Below are positions 46,262 to 54,014 of a stretch of 64,000 nucleotides of DNA, piece after piece. The DNA comes from JAAOIF01 sp965217125 (lineage in GTDB: Bacteria > Pseudomonadota > Gammaproteobacteria > PS1 > Pseudothioglobaceae). The DNA lies in assembly GCA_965217125.1 (NCBI GenBank), contig OZ244244.1, positions 1,860,001 to 1,924,000 of the forward strand, in the 5' to 3' direction. The notes below the pieces were generated by a model. That model had not been told where the DNA came from and searched no databases. It saw only the letters and a list, made by a program, of their open reading frames with translations. Made by a program: the position numbers and the translations under genes. Every line of letters starts with the position of its first letter. Within the stretch, counting starts at the first letter, position 1.

Positions 46262-46912
46262 CTATCCTAAGTTGGCATAAACGCGCTGTTTTACTTCATC
46301 AAGCGAGCCAACGCCATTTGCCGCACCGTATTTTGGCGCGTTATTATCATTGTTCATCCACGACCGGTAATAATCAACCAAAGGCTGTGTTTGTTGGTGA
46401 TAGACCTGTAAACGAGAACGAACTGTGTCTTCATTGTCATCGGCGCGTTGCACTAAATCTTCGCCAGTAATATCATCCTTGTCTTCCACTTTAGGTGGAT
46501 TATAAATAATGTGATAAGTGCGACCTGAGGCAAGATGCGCACGGCGACCAGACATACGCGCCACAATATCTTCATCAGGCACTTGGATTTCCACCACAAA
46601 ATCAATCTTAACGCCATCGGTTTTTAAGGCCTCAGCTTGTGCAATCGTGCGTGGAAAGCCGTCTAATAAAAAGCCATTTTTGCAATCATCTTGGGTGATG
46701 CGTTGTTTTACCAAGCCGATAATAATATCATCAGATACTAAACCACCTGCATCCATCACTTTTTTAGCCGCAATGCCGAGTTTTGTGCCGGCCTTAACCG
46801 CAGCGCGTAACATATCGCCTGTTGAGATTTGTGGAATAGTGTATTTTGCACAAATATTAGTTGCTTGAGTGCCTTTGCCTGCGCCCGGAGGACCTAATAG
46901 AATAATGTTCAT
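46262..46912 (-). CDS. adk: Adenylate kinase
   Basis: Interconverts ATP + AMP and 2 ADP. It is 216 residues with P-loop GPPGAGKGT at 7-15, the AMP-binding QISTGDMLR and LLDGFPRT motifs, and a LID domain (about 120-160) without zinc cysteines (GRRAHLASGRTYH). It starts with GGAG upstream, 12 bases after the PPi-PFK stop, so the two form an operon. Proximity to hppA suggests a shared adenylate/PPi energy theme. Confidence 0.97.
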   Translation of the reverse strand: MNIILLGPPGAGKGTQATNICAKYTIPQISTGDMLRAAVKAGTKLGIAAKKVMDAGGLVSDDIIIGLVKQRITQDDCKNGFLLDGFPRTIAQAEALKTDGVKIDFVVEIQVPDEDIVARMSGRRAHLASGRTYHIIYNPPKVEDKDDITGEDLVQRADDNEDTVRSRLQVYHQQTQPLVDYYRSWMNNDNNAPKYGAANGVGSLDEVKQRVYANLG

Positions 46913-46924
46913 TTTGCTCCTTTA

Positions 46925-48169
46925 TTAAACTTCAAATGATGGTAGTTTTTTTGCTACCATCTGTTTTTTCATCACCACATAATCAGGCAAGCCATTTTTA
47001 TATGGAGGATAATTTTCGCCCTCAATCAGCGGCTGTAAATATTGACGACAAGCGTCAGTAATGCCAAAACCATCCTCAGAAATGTATTCTGTTGGCATCA
47101 TTTTTTCAACATTGGCAATGTCTTTCAGCTCGCCTAAACCAATTTTCCAAGTATATGGATTGTTACCGGTGCGAATAATAGCTGGCATCACAGAATTTTT
47201 GCCTTCAAGTGCCATATTAACCGCCGCCATGCCCAATGCGTAGGCTTGTTCAACATCAGATTCACTTGACAGATGGCGCGCCGCGCGTTGCAGATAATCT
47301 GCCACCGCCCAGTGGTATTTGTAGCCAAGTTCGTCTTTAATCAAATTAGCAACCACCGGTGCCACACCGCCAAGTTGTGCATGACCAAAATCATCACGCG
47401 TGCCTTGTTCTGCTAAGAAACGACCATCGCCCCATTTTGTGCCCTCAGAAACAACGATGCTGCAATAGCCAAATTGTTTAACATTATTATCAACTTTGGC
47501 GAGAAATTTTGCTTGGTCAAAATCAATCTCTGGGAATAAAATAACCACAGGAATTGAATCATCTAACAAACCGCCAGCCGCCGCAATCCAGCCTGCATGA
47601 CGACCCATAACCTCTAATACAAAAATCTTGGTTGAAGTCGCGCACATTGAGGCAACATCAAAACTAGCTTCCATAGTAGAAACCGCAATATACTTCGCCA
47701 CCGAGCCAAAGCCTGGGCAATTATCGGTAACCGGCAAGTCGTTATCCACCGTTTTAGGTATGTGAATGGCTTGAATAGGGTAGCCCATAGACTCAGAAAG
47801 TTGCGATACTTTCAGGCAAGTATCGGCTGAATCACCGCCACCGTTATAGAAAAAATAAGCAATATTATGTGCTTTAAAAACCTCAATCAATCTTTCATAT
47901 TCCGCCTTATTTGCCTCTAAAGATTTCATCTTATAACGACAAGAACCAAAACCGCCAGAAGGCGTGTGTTTAAGGGCTGCAATATCGCTGCTTGATTCTT
48001 TGGAAGTGTCAATTAAGTTTTCAGTGAGTGCGCCGATAATGCCGTTTTGACCAGCATAAACTGTGCCAATTTTGTCTGTATGTTGGCGCGCAGTTTCAAT
48101 AACCCCACAAGCAGAAGCGTTAATCACAGCAGTTACCCCGCCAGATTGCGCGTAAAAAGCGTTTTTCAT
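46925..48169 (-). CDS. Pyrophosphate-dependent 6-phosphofructokinase
   Basis: Reversible PPi:fructose-6-P phosphotransferase, 414 residues. The donor specificity marks are visible: GGGDSADT with Asp113 in place of the ATP-enzyme glycine, and PKTVDND with Lys139 in place of glycine. In related chemoautotrophic symbionts this enzyme is proposed to dephosphorylate Calvin-cycle FBP/SBP and save energy as PPi. It is cotranscribed with adk and close to hppA, which could use the PPi. ATP-dependent use is unlikely from these residues. Confidence 0.95.
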   Translation of the reverse strand: MKNAFYAQSGGVTAVINASACGVIETARQHTDKIGTVYAGQNGIIGALTENLIDTSKESSSDIAALKHTPSGGFGSCRYKMKSLEANKAEYERLIEVFKAHNIAYFFYNGGGDSADTCLKVSQLSESMGYPIQAIHIPKTVDNDLPVTDNCPGFGSVAKYIAVSTMEASFDVASMCATSTKIFVLEVMGRHAGWIAAAGGLLDDSIPVVILFPEIDFDQAKFLAKVDNNVKQFGYCSIVVSEGTKWGDGRFLAEQGTRDDFGHAQLGGVAPVVANLIKDELGYKYHWAVADYLQRAARHLSSESDVEQAYALGMAAVNMALEGKNSVMPAIIRTGNNPYTWKIGLGELKDIANVEKMMPTEYISEDGFGITDACRQYLQPLIEGENYPPYKNGLPDYVVMKKQMVAKKLPSFEV

Positions 48170-48199
48170 ATTGGTTTCTTAAAAATCAAAAAGCGATAA

Positions 48200-48661
48200 T
48201 TATACTGATAAAATGCTTTTAAGTTTTGCAAAACTTTGGCTTAAATTAACTGAAAACTGCTTTGCCAATAATAGGTTTTCAAATAATTGTTTGTTATCAT
48301 CAACATATTCATATATTAATTTATTGCGTAATAAACGCATATCAACCCACGAGGCTGCATCGTCAATAATGCCCAATTGTTCTAACCTATGTAGATTGTC
48401 AATTGCAGTTTTAGGGATTTCATTTGAATGTTTTAAAAAAAGTGGCAATAATTTATCGACAAATATATCTTGCATGCGTGAAAATTTGGTTACAAATGAT
48501 TCTAAGCGGTCGATACCTTCAGGTGTTTTTAATGTCTTTTCCAGCCACTCAATATCCAGATTGTCGCTGCTAAACAAACGCCCAACAACGCCTTTTACTA
48601 AAGTATCTTGTTTATCAAGAATACTAATAATTTGAACAATTCATGGTGCTAGGTCTTTCAT
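48200..48661 (-). pseudogene. HepT-like toxin gene interrupted by an in-frame TGA
   Basis: The ATG at 48661 overlaps the mntA-like stop (ATGA), the normal coupling for this pair, and reads MKDLAP and then TGA (48643-48641) at codon 7. The same frame then continues as IVQIISILDKQDTLVKGVVG into 125 further residues that are clearly HepT-like helices. In addition the RNase motif Rx4HxY reads RNKLIYEY, with Tyr in place of His. A restart at TTG 48577 would drop the first helix. The toxin is therefore probably dead or attenuated. Confidence 0.8.
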
Positions 48662-48957
48662 AATAAAATGCCAGTTTTAAGTGCATGTTGCACAATAGCG
48701 TTAGGCGTTTGCTGAGGCTCCAAAGTAATAATATCGATTTTTTGTTCGCCTAATTGTTGTTGTAGGAGCGTGTTAAAGCGCAAAACTTTTTTAGCTAAAT
48801 GAGTGGTTTTTTCATTGAATTGTAAAAACAAATCAATATCACCACCCTTTTGCATATTATCCACTCTTGAGCCAAAAAGCCAAACTAAAGCCTTGCCATC
48901 AAAATGCTCAATAGCCGTTTGTTTAATCACAGTCCGTTGAAAATCACTCAGTCTCAT
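48658..48957 (-). CDS. MntA-like nucleotidyltransferase antitoxin
   Basis: A 99-residue minimal nucleotidyltransferase of the HepT-MntA type II/VII toxin-antitoxin class, in which MntA AMPylates and silences the HepT RNase. The active site FGSRVDNMQKGGDIDLFL (Gly29-Ser30, Asp40, Asp42) and the third acidic strand KIDIITLE are intact. It overlaps its hepT-like partner by four bases. No upstream Shine-Dalgarno of note. Confidence 0.85.
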   Translation of the reverse strand: MRLSDFQRTVIKQTAIEHFDGKALVWLFGSRVDNMQKGGDIDLFLQFNEKTTHLAKKVLRFNTLLQQQLGEQKIDIITLEPQQTPNAIVQHALKTGILL

Positions 48958-49010
48958 GCACTAAATTTTAGCATATCTTGTTGTTTATTGTGAAGCCTGT
49001 CCAATCAATA

Positions 49011-49070
49011 TCAGTTACTAATTTTCCGCCCAGCAATGTCAATCTTTCAACTTGTGAAAATTGGGCTAAA
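49011..49070 (-). pseudogene. Scrap of a yfcE-like phosphodiesterase gene
   Basis: About 50 of 60 bases match 53788-53847 inside the intact metallophosphoesterase gene, in the same orientation (shared cores TACTAATTTTCCGCC and GCAATGTCAAT). Nothing recognisable of that gene lies on either side. It is the residue of a second copy or of a deleted duplication. Confidence 0.65.
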
Positions 49071-49089
49071 TTTATTGAGCGTAGTGCCT

Positions 49090-50616
49090 TTATTTGGTAT
49101 TTTCAATAGCGCAAGTTACTATGTCTTTCCAACGATGATAAACCACAAAAATACTGTTGTTTTTTTCAGTCCTTACTTGGGCGTTTGGCATGCTTTGTTT
49201 GACTATTTTATTGATGCTTTTACCGTTGGAAGTGTAAAAAACCACAGGCTGTTTAATATTCTGAGGGTTAAAATAAATATTTTGGTTAAGCAGCATATGC
49301 AATTCATTGGTTGTTGCTTTTCCAAACCCCTGAGCATTGGATTCATTAATATTAGCAATCATGGTTTGGGTTAAGTTTTCATCCTCCATAGTTTGTAGAT
49401 TTTTGTTATATGCAAATGGGTAAAGCCTTCTTGAAAAATTCATTGAATCGCCCAATATGACTTTAGACATTGATAATTTTAAAATTTTTCTAAGTAGTTT
49501 TGGGTAGTTTTTACAAAGCTTGAATCCAGTTTTTACTAAAATGCCGGCATCAAATGTGTTGATATTATTTGCAAAAAACGGTAACGAATAAACACCAACT
49601 ACGACTTTATTGATTGTGTTAGGCAGCACCTCAGCTGCTGCCAAAGCAAAAGTAGCGCCATAGCCAACGCCAACAATAGCAACTGATTCCAATTTTAGGT
49701 GTTCAAGTAATTGCCCTAAGTCGTCTATCCAACTTTGAATCGTGTAGTTTTTATCCATACTAGAGCGTCCATATTCAGGACGATCAGGGCAAATCAAACG
49801 AATGTTAAGACTTTTAATGATGCTGGTGTCAGGGTGATTAGAATAGCGTGATTGAAACAAACTATGGCACAAAATCAAGGGCTTGCCTGATAAATTGCCA
49901 CTTTCACACCATGCTAAAGTCCTGCCATCTTTAAGTGTTAGTGTTTGGGTTTTTTGCAAAGTAACATCATTTTCTTCAAGATTGTTGAAAAATGGAATTT
50001 TATAAATTTTGCTAATCAATGTTTGCTGTGTAGCACAGTTGCTTTTACGCAAAATAGTTTTGACTTGGTTACGCACTGTATGAATGCTACGGAATTGTTT
50101 TTCACTAATCTTACTAATACTTAAACCTTGCAATAAATGAATACAAATATTTTTTTCGGTTTTTGAAAGTTGCCATTCTGCAAATAATGGCGAATCGGTT
50201 ATTTTTTCTTCACTATTAGCAACAATCAGCAAATTGTGTTCAATTTTAAACAAAAAATAATGTTGTTTTGATTTTTTAATGTGCTGGCATGTTAAGTTGC
50301 TTGTGCTTAATTGCTGCAAATCATCACTTAGAAATAAACACTTTTGCGCACTTTGGTTAAGTGGCGTAATATCCCCATGATTGTCGTAAAAACAAGCAAA
50401 AGGCAAGTGCCCAATAATGCTTTCAAACGCCTTTTGTTTGTTGCTTAAATTTTGTTCTTTATCGACCCAATCATTAGCATTATCTAAGTGCCAATTAAGT
50501 TCTTTTAGAAAATCATCATCTTGCAGATAAGCGCTAGCATCAATAAAAAAATTCTCCCAATATTGACCATCTTTTGTCATTTGGTAGAGCTGTTTTATGA
50601 TGTCTTGCTTGCTCAT
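49090..50616 (-). CDS. LuxR-type regulator fused to an alpha/beta-hydrolase-like domain
   Basis: A 508-residue fusion. Residues about 65-135 look PAS-like (PFACFYDNHGDITPLNQSA). Residues about 148-205 are a LuxR/FixJ helix-turn-helix (LSKTEKNICIHLLQG...HTVRNQVKTILRK). Residues about 230-505 are an alpha/beta-hydrolase fold (GKPLILCHSLFQSRYS; ICPDRPEYGRSS). The nucleophile elbow reads GVGYG (316-320), so the catalytic serine is replaced by Gly318. I infer ligand sensing rather than hydrolysis. It stands alone with an empty flank upstream. Confidence 0.85.
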   Translation of the reverse strand: MSKQDIIKQLYQMTKDGQYWENFFIDASAYLQDDDFLKELNWHLDNANDWVDKEQNLSNKQKAFESIIGHLPFACFYDNHGDITPLNQSAQKCLFLSDDLQQLSTSNLTCQHIKKSKQHYFLFKIEHNLLIVANSEEKITDSPLFAEWQLSKTEKNICIHLLQGLSISKISEKQFRSIHTVRNQVKTILRKSNCATQQTLISKIYKIPFFNNLEENDVTLQKTQTLTLKDGRTLAWCESGNLSGKPLILCHSLFQSRYSNHPDTSIIKSLNIRLICPDRPEYGRSSMDKNYTIQSWIDDLGQLLEHLKLESVAIVGVGYGATFALAAAEVLPNTINKVVVGVYSLPFFANNINTFDAGILVKTGFKLCKNYPKLLRKILKLSMSKVILGDSMNFSRRLYPFAYNKNLQTMEDENLTQTMIANINESNAQGFGKATTNELHMLLNQNIYFNPQNIKQPVVFYTSNGKSINKIVKQSMPNAQVRTEKNNSIFVVYHRWKDIVTCAIENTK

Positions 50617-50696
50617 AAGTAAATCTTAATTGCAAAAAAATACATACTTTAACATATTTTTATATATGTTAAAGTTGTCATAACCCTTTTATTTAA

Positions 50697-50894
50697 TCAA
50701 AACGCCACACCAAAACCTATTCCGTAAGTTTTTTCTTTAAGGTCATAATTGGATAATCTGCTTAAATAACCGTTGTGATAGCGAATTAATAAACTATCAA
50801 AAGGGAAATCGTCCTTGCCTATTTCTATCCCGTCTTTGCTGTATATGTCTAATTCTGCATCCAAACAAACGATATGGTACAAAAAAATACACAA
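50697..50894 (-). pseudogene. C-terminal remnant of an outer-membrane beta-barrel protein
   Basis: The 65-codon frame ends with alternating hydrophobic residues and a terminal aromatic (KEKTYGIGFGVAF), the C-terminal signature recognised by the BAM complex. The preceding DIYSKDGIEIGKDDFPFDS fits a barrel hairpin. There is no signal peptide, and the 5' side runs into the repeat element whose edge is at 50890-50905. The element probably separated this tail from the rest of its gene. Confidence 0.45.
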
Positions 50895-51312
50895 ACAGTT
50901 CTAATAACACTACTCTTGACTTGCTCTCTGTTTAGATGCGACTGAAGTCGCATTACCAACCGCACAAACAAAGCTAATGAGCAGAGGGCAGAAAACAGAA
51001 GACAGAAAACAGAGGGCAGAAAACAGAAAACAGAACAGAGCAATAGCAAACCTAATAGCACCGCTCTTGCTCTGTCCTCTGCTTTCTGCCCTCTGACCTC
51101 TGCCCAACACCAACAAATCTAATTACGCCCCAATCCTCAATGTGAAAGTGGCAAAAATCGCCGTCCAGGCGATAGGGCGAAGCCCGATTTTGATAAACTA
51201 TATAGGGTGGGGTCTTAGGGGAGGGCCTTCGAGTTCTCGAGTTGAGGCACACTCTACCCAGCCCTCCCCTAAACAGACGATATTATATAAAAAATACACA
51301 AACAGTTCTAAT
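50890..51312 (-). mobile_element. Structured repeat element, copy A
   Basis: A 423-base non-coding element bounded on both sides by the direct repeat CACAAACAGTTCTAAT (50890-50905, 51297-51312). Inside: an 8-bp hairpin (50936-50953), a purine-rich minisatellite (about 50981-51040) opposite a pyrimidine-rich arm (about 51065-51105), a core shared almost base for base with copy B (about 51121-51200), and a perfect 12-bp stem TTAGGGGAGGGC/GCCCTCCCCTAA (51215-51226, 51261-51272). It encodes no transposase. Together with the OMP remnant it accounts for the 794-base stretch without intact genes. It lies inverted relative to copy B. Confidence 0.85.
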
Positions 51313-51410
51313 GGCATTGCTCTTGATTTGCTTTGCTCTTAAAAATCAAGTGATACTGACCCATTTGATTTTTACTTGTAATCACGGTTTTTTAGCTTTT
51401 TGAATTAATA

Positions 51411-52562
51411 CTAATTCAAAGTACAGCCGTTACCAACAAAAGTGCCAGAAGAACCATCACTTTCCCAAGTGCCGCCACTAAGAGTGCCATTATCTAGATT
51501 AATTGTTGCGGTAATTGTGCCTTGACCGTCAATTTGTGCTATCAAAGCGGTATTACTAACAGAACCTGTTACATTAAAAGGTTGATCTTCAGAAACGCTG
51601 TAGGCGAGACCTGTTATGCCTGAATCGCTATCAATATCAAAGGTAAATAATCCGTAGGAACTGCCTGAAAAAAGCCCAGTAAAACGGTATTTTGCATTTA
51701 TACCACCACCAATTCTTGAGGCAGTAAAGGAGTCGGTTGTTTGACCACCTTGACCATCACTATAAACGCTAGTGCCTGAAAAATTATTAACATCGCTAAA
51801 TGTTATCGTGTTGGTAACGCCAGTCTCTGGAACAATGACTGATAAGATGTTTTTTGTAAAATCAATTGCAGCTGATTTTCCTGTAATTTCTATACTTTCG
51901 TCATCATCTTGAATAATCGCTTGTATCGTTCCGTCAGCATGAACAATTGTACCAAAATTAGCTGTTGATGCGTTAATGGTGCGATTATCACTTGAGCTAT
52001 TGACTCTACCTTTATATCCACCAGCATACTCACATTGCAATGTTTCTGTTGCATGTGCGGTTGCTGATGCACGCGTAACTAAAGTAGCAGTTGAACTTAA
52101 ATCTGTAATGTCTTGTTGTACAAAATCTACTGCATCATCAGCCAATACGCTTTCAATTTGAGAATTTTTAGTTGCTAATGTCTCTCTATTAAGATGCGAT
52201 ACATCAATACCATTATCGGGGTTGTTGTCTGCATCTAAGCTTTGTAATAACTGGGCAATTTTGGCAGTTTTTACACCGCTTGCACCATCAGCAATATCCT
52301 TGGGAAACAGTGTGCTTTCTATGGCTATTGCACTGCCTAAAGTAATATCACCAAGTGAAAAAGTAACCGTATCGCCAGCAGTAAAACTATAGGCACCATT
52401 TGCAGATGTGGCACCAGAATTTCCACCCGGCGTGGTTGTGTATTCTAAGCCCTGAACAGCACTATCGGCAAATCTGCCAGTATTAGAAGCACTACTTCCA
52501 CCTCCACCGCCACAAGATACTAACAACATACTACTAACAATTAACAATATTATTTTTTTCAT
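51411..52562 (-). CDS. Secreted lipoprotein, possible adhesin or surface protein
   Basis: 383 residues from the ATG preceded by GGAG; the frame is also open four codons earlier to a TTG. The N-terminus is a lipoprotein signal with lipobox LVSC followed by Gly5, the usual flexible tether. The mature protein is Gly/Ser/Thr/Asp-rich and beta-strand-like, with GRFADSAVQGLEY (a phrase seen in several marine bacterial surface lipoproteins) and only a few cysteines. The binding target is unknown. It lies between the two inverted element copies, so it may be cargo. A weak inverted repeat (51341-51373) follows. Confidence 0.75.
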   Translation of the reverse strand: MKKIILLIVSSMLLVSCGGGGGSSASNTGRFADSAVQGLEYTTTPGGNSGATSANGAYSFTAGDTVTFSLGDITLGSAIAIESTLFPKDIADGASGVKTAKIAQLLQSLDADNNPDNGIDVSHLNRETLATKNSQIESVLADDAVDFVQQDITDLSSTATLVTRASATAHATETLQCEYAGGYKGRVNSSSDNRTINASTANFGTIVHADGTIQAIIQDDDESIEITGKSAAIDFTKNILSVIVPETGVTNTITFSDVNNFSGTSVYSDGQGGQTTDSFTASRIGGGINAKYRFTGLFSGSSYGLFTFDIDSDSGITGLAYSVSEDQPFNVTGSVSNTALIAQIDGQGTITATINLDNGTLSGGTWESDGSSGTFVGNGCTLN

Positions 52563-52779
52563 TTTATTCTCCAAAAACTCTCAAAAAAAGACGATAAGAC
52601 GAGAGAGTATCGCCTTAACTGTAAAACATAATGATGCTATTTAATACAAGATTTATTTTTTGCACAATAGCCCATTTGGTTTAAAACAAAGTTAAAAAAA
52701 CATAGTTGAGCATTTATACTTCTCACTATGGAAAGTAATTTTAGCATATAAGTTCAGTAGAATAGTGATAATTTTCAAT

Positions 52780-53127
52780 ATGAATAAAATTACTACTCAA
52801 TCAATCGGAAATAGAATTCAATTATCAAGACAAAAAATAGGATTGTCTCAATCAGAGGTGTCAAGAATTATGTGCTTGTCTAGGGGTGTTTGTGGTCAAT
52901 GGGAGCGTGGTATTGCTAATCCATCAACTGCACATTTGTCAAGATTGGCACAAATTTTAGGCGTGTCATTTGAGTATTTAGCAACAGGAGATACGCCAAT
53001 CAAAACGACTAATTTTTTAGATAATAATAGCCAAGAAAAAATTTTAACAGCGAAAATGAACGCTTTATTTAACAAGATGTCTTTATCGAAAAAGCAAAAT
53101 ATTGTTAATTTTTTGCAGGGTTTGTAA
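52780..53127 (+). CDS. XRE-family transcriptional regulator
   Basis: 115 residues. A cro/cI-type helix-turn-helix fills residues about 8-65 (IGNRIQLSRQKIGLSQSEVS, then QWERGIANPSTAHLSRLAQI), followed by a short tail (SLSKKQNIVNFLQGL) that may dimerise. The ATG at 52780 is used; a GTG five codons earlier is also in frame. It is transcribed away from the lipoprotein gene. The 217-base gap between them is AT-rich, with no clear operator. It is an obvious candidate regulator of that lipoprotein, but this is unproven. Confidence 0.82.
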   Translation: MNKITTQSIGNRIQLSRQKIGLSQSEVSRIMCLSRGVCGQWERGIANPSTAHLSRLAQILGVSFEYLATGDTPIKTTNFLDNNSQEKILTAKMNALFNKMSLSKKQNIVNFLQGL

Positions 53128-53179
53128 AGAAGGGAATGGATTGTTTTTTAAGAATAAAAAGCAGGGCAAGAGCATCCCT

Positions 53180-53518
53180 ATTAGAACTGTTTGTGTAAAT
53201 TTTGTACTATAATCGTCTGTTTGGGGGAGGGCGTGGTAGATTTTACCCCAACTCGAGATCCCGACGCCCTCCCCCAAGCCCCCACCCCTAAGAGTTTATC
53301 AAAATCGGGCTTCGCCCTATCGCCTGGACGGCGATTTTTGCCACTGTCGCATTGAGGATTGGGGCGTAATTAGATTTGTTGGTGGGGAGCAGAGGTCAGA
53401 GGTCAGAGGTCAGAAGGCAGAGTAAGAGCGGTGCTATTAGGTTTGCTATTGCTCTGTTCTCTGCCATCTGTTTTCTGTCTTCTGTCTTCTGTCTCTCTGT
53501 TCATTAGAACTGTTTGTG
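53180..53518 (+). mobile_element. Structured repeat element, copy B
   Basis: A 339-base copy, inverted relative to copy A and bounded by ATTAGAACTGTTTGTG at both ends (53180-53195, 53503-53518). It carries a perfect 14-bp stem TTGGGGGAGGGCGT/ACGCCCTCCCCCAA (53221-53234, 53264-53277), the shared core (about 53297-53375), including GGGCTTCGCCC and ATCGCC...GGCGAT hairpins, and shorter TCAGAGG and TCTGTCT-type minisatellites than copy A. The 8-bp hairpin of copy A is missing. It fills the 419-base gap before the yfcE-like gene. Confidence 0.85.
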
Positions 53519-53546
53519 GGGGTAGAAAAAGCAGTTTAGTGAAAAA

Positions 53547-54014
53547 TTAGCTAAAAGTATGTGGGGTGATTTGCCATGTTTGGGTGTTGTCAATATTGAT
53601 TACTAAGCACTTTGAGCTGCCGTGGTTTCGAGTTGCGCCGCCGGCACCGGGGTTGATGACCCAGGGGGTTGTTGCTTGGTCGATTATTTGTTTGTGGGTG
53701 TGTCCATAAATAATGGCTTTGGCGTTTGGGTGGGTTTTTCTTAACGAATCGTGGCATGGGGTGTGCCAGCCGTGTTGATGGCCGTGTTCAACTACTAATT
53801 TTCCGCCTGGCAATGTCAATTTTTCAATTGCTGAAAATTGGGTTAAATGCGTATCATTATTGCCTTGCACCGCAGTTAGTTTGGGTTTGATGGCGTTTAG
53901 TGTGCTGTTGTCAATAATATCGCCAGCATGTATTACTTGGTCGCAACTATTCATTAACTGAATAATTTGTGGATGAATCCAGCCGTGGGTGTCTGATAGA
54001 ATGCCGATTTTCAT
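53547..54014 (-). CDS. YfcE/MJ0936-type metallophosphoesterase
   Basis: A 155-residue minimal calcineurin-like phosphodiesterase. Metal ligands are visible: Asp8 and His10 (SDTHG), Asp32 (AGDII), Asn in GNND (51-54), and histidines of EHGHQHG and YGHTHK. Such enzymes act on small phosphodiesters; the natural substrate is unknown. It overlaps the HAD phosphatase gene by four bases, so they share a message with it and probably with cysS. Confidence 0.9.
   Translation of the reverse strand: MKIGILSDTHGWIHPQIIQLMNSCDQVIHAGDIIDNSTLNAIKPKLTAVQGNNDTHLTQFSAIEKLTLPGGKLVVEHGHQHGWHTPCHDSLRKTHPNAKAIIYGHTHKQIIDQATTPWVINPGAGGATRNHGSSKCLVINIDNTQTWQITPHTFS

Noticed and set aside
48213..48635. Plus-strand 140-codon frame over hepT
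   Set aside because: Antisense to clear HepT-like helices; a shadow frame.
49036..49374. Plus-strand 112-codon frame
   Set aside because: Overlaps the 3' end of the LuxR-hydrolase gene antisense and the yfcE scrap; no family resemblance.
50906..51410. Small minus-strand frames in repeat element A as genes
   Set aside because: They translate minisatellite and hairpin DNA into low-complexity sequence with no counterpart in copy B.
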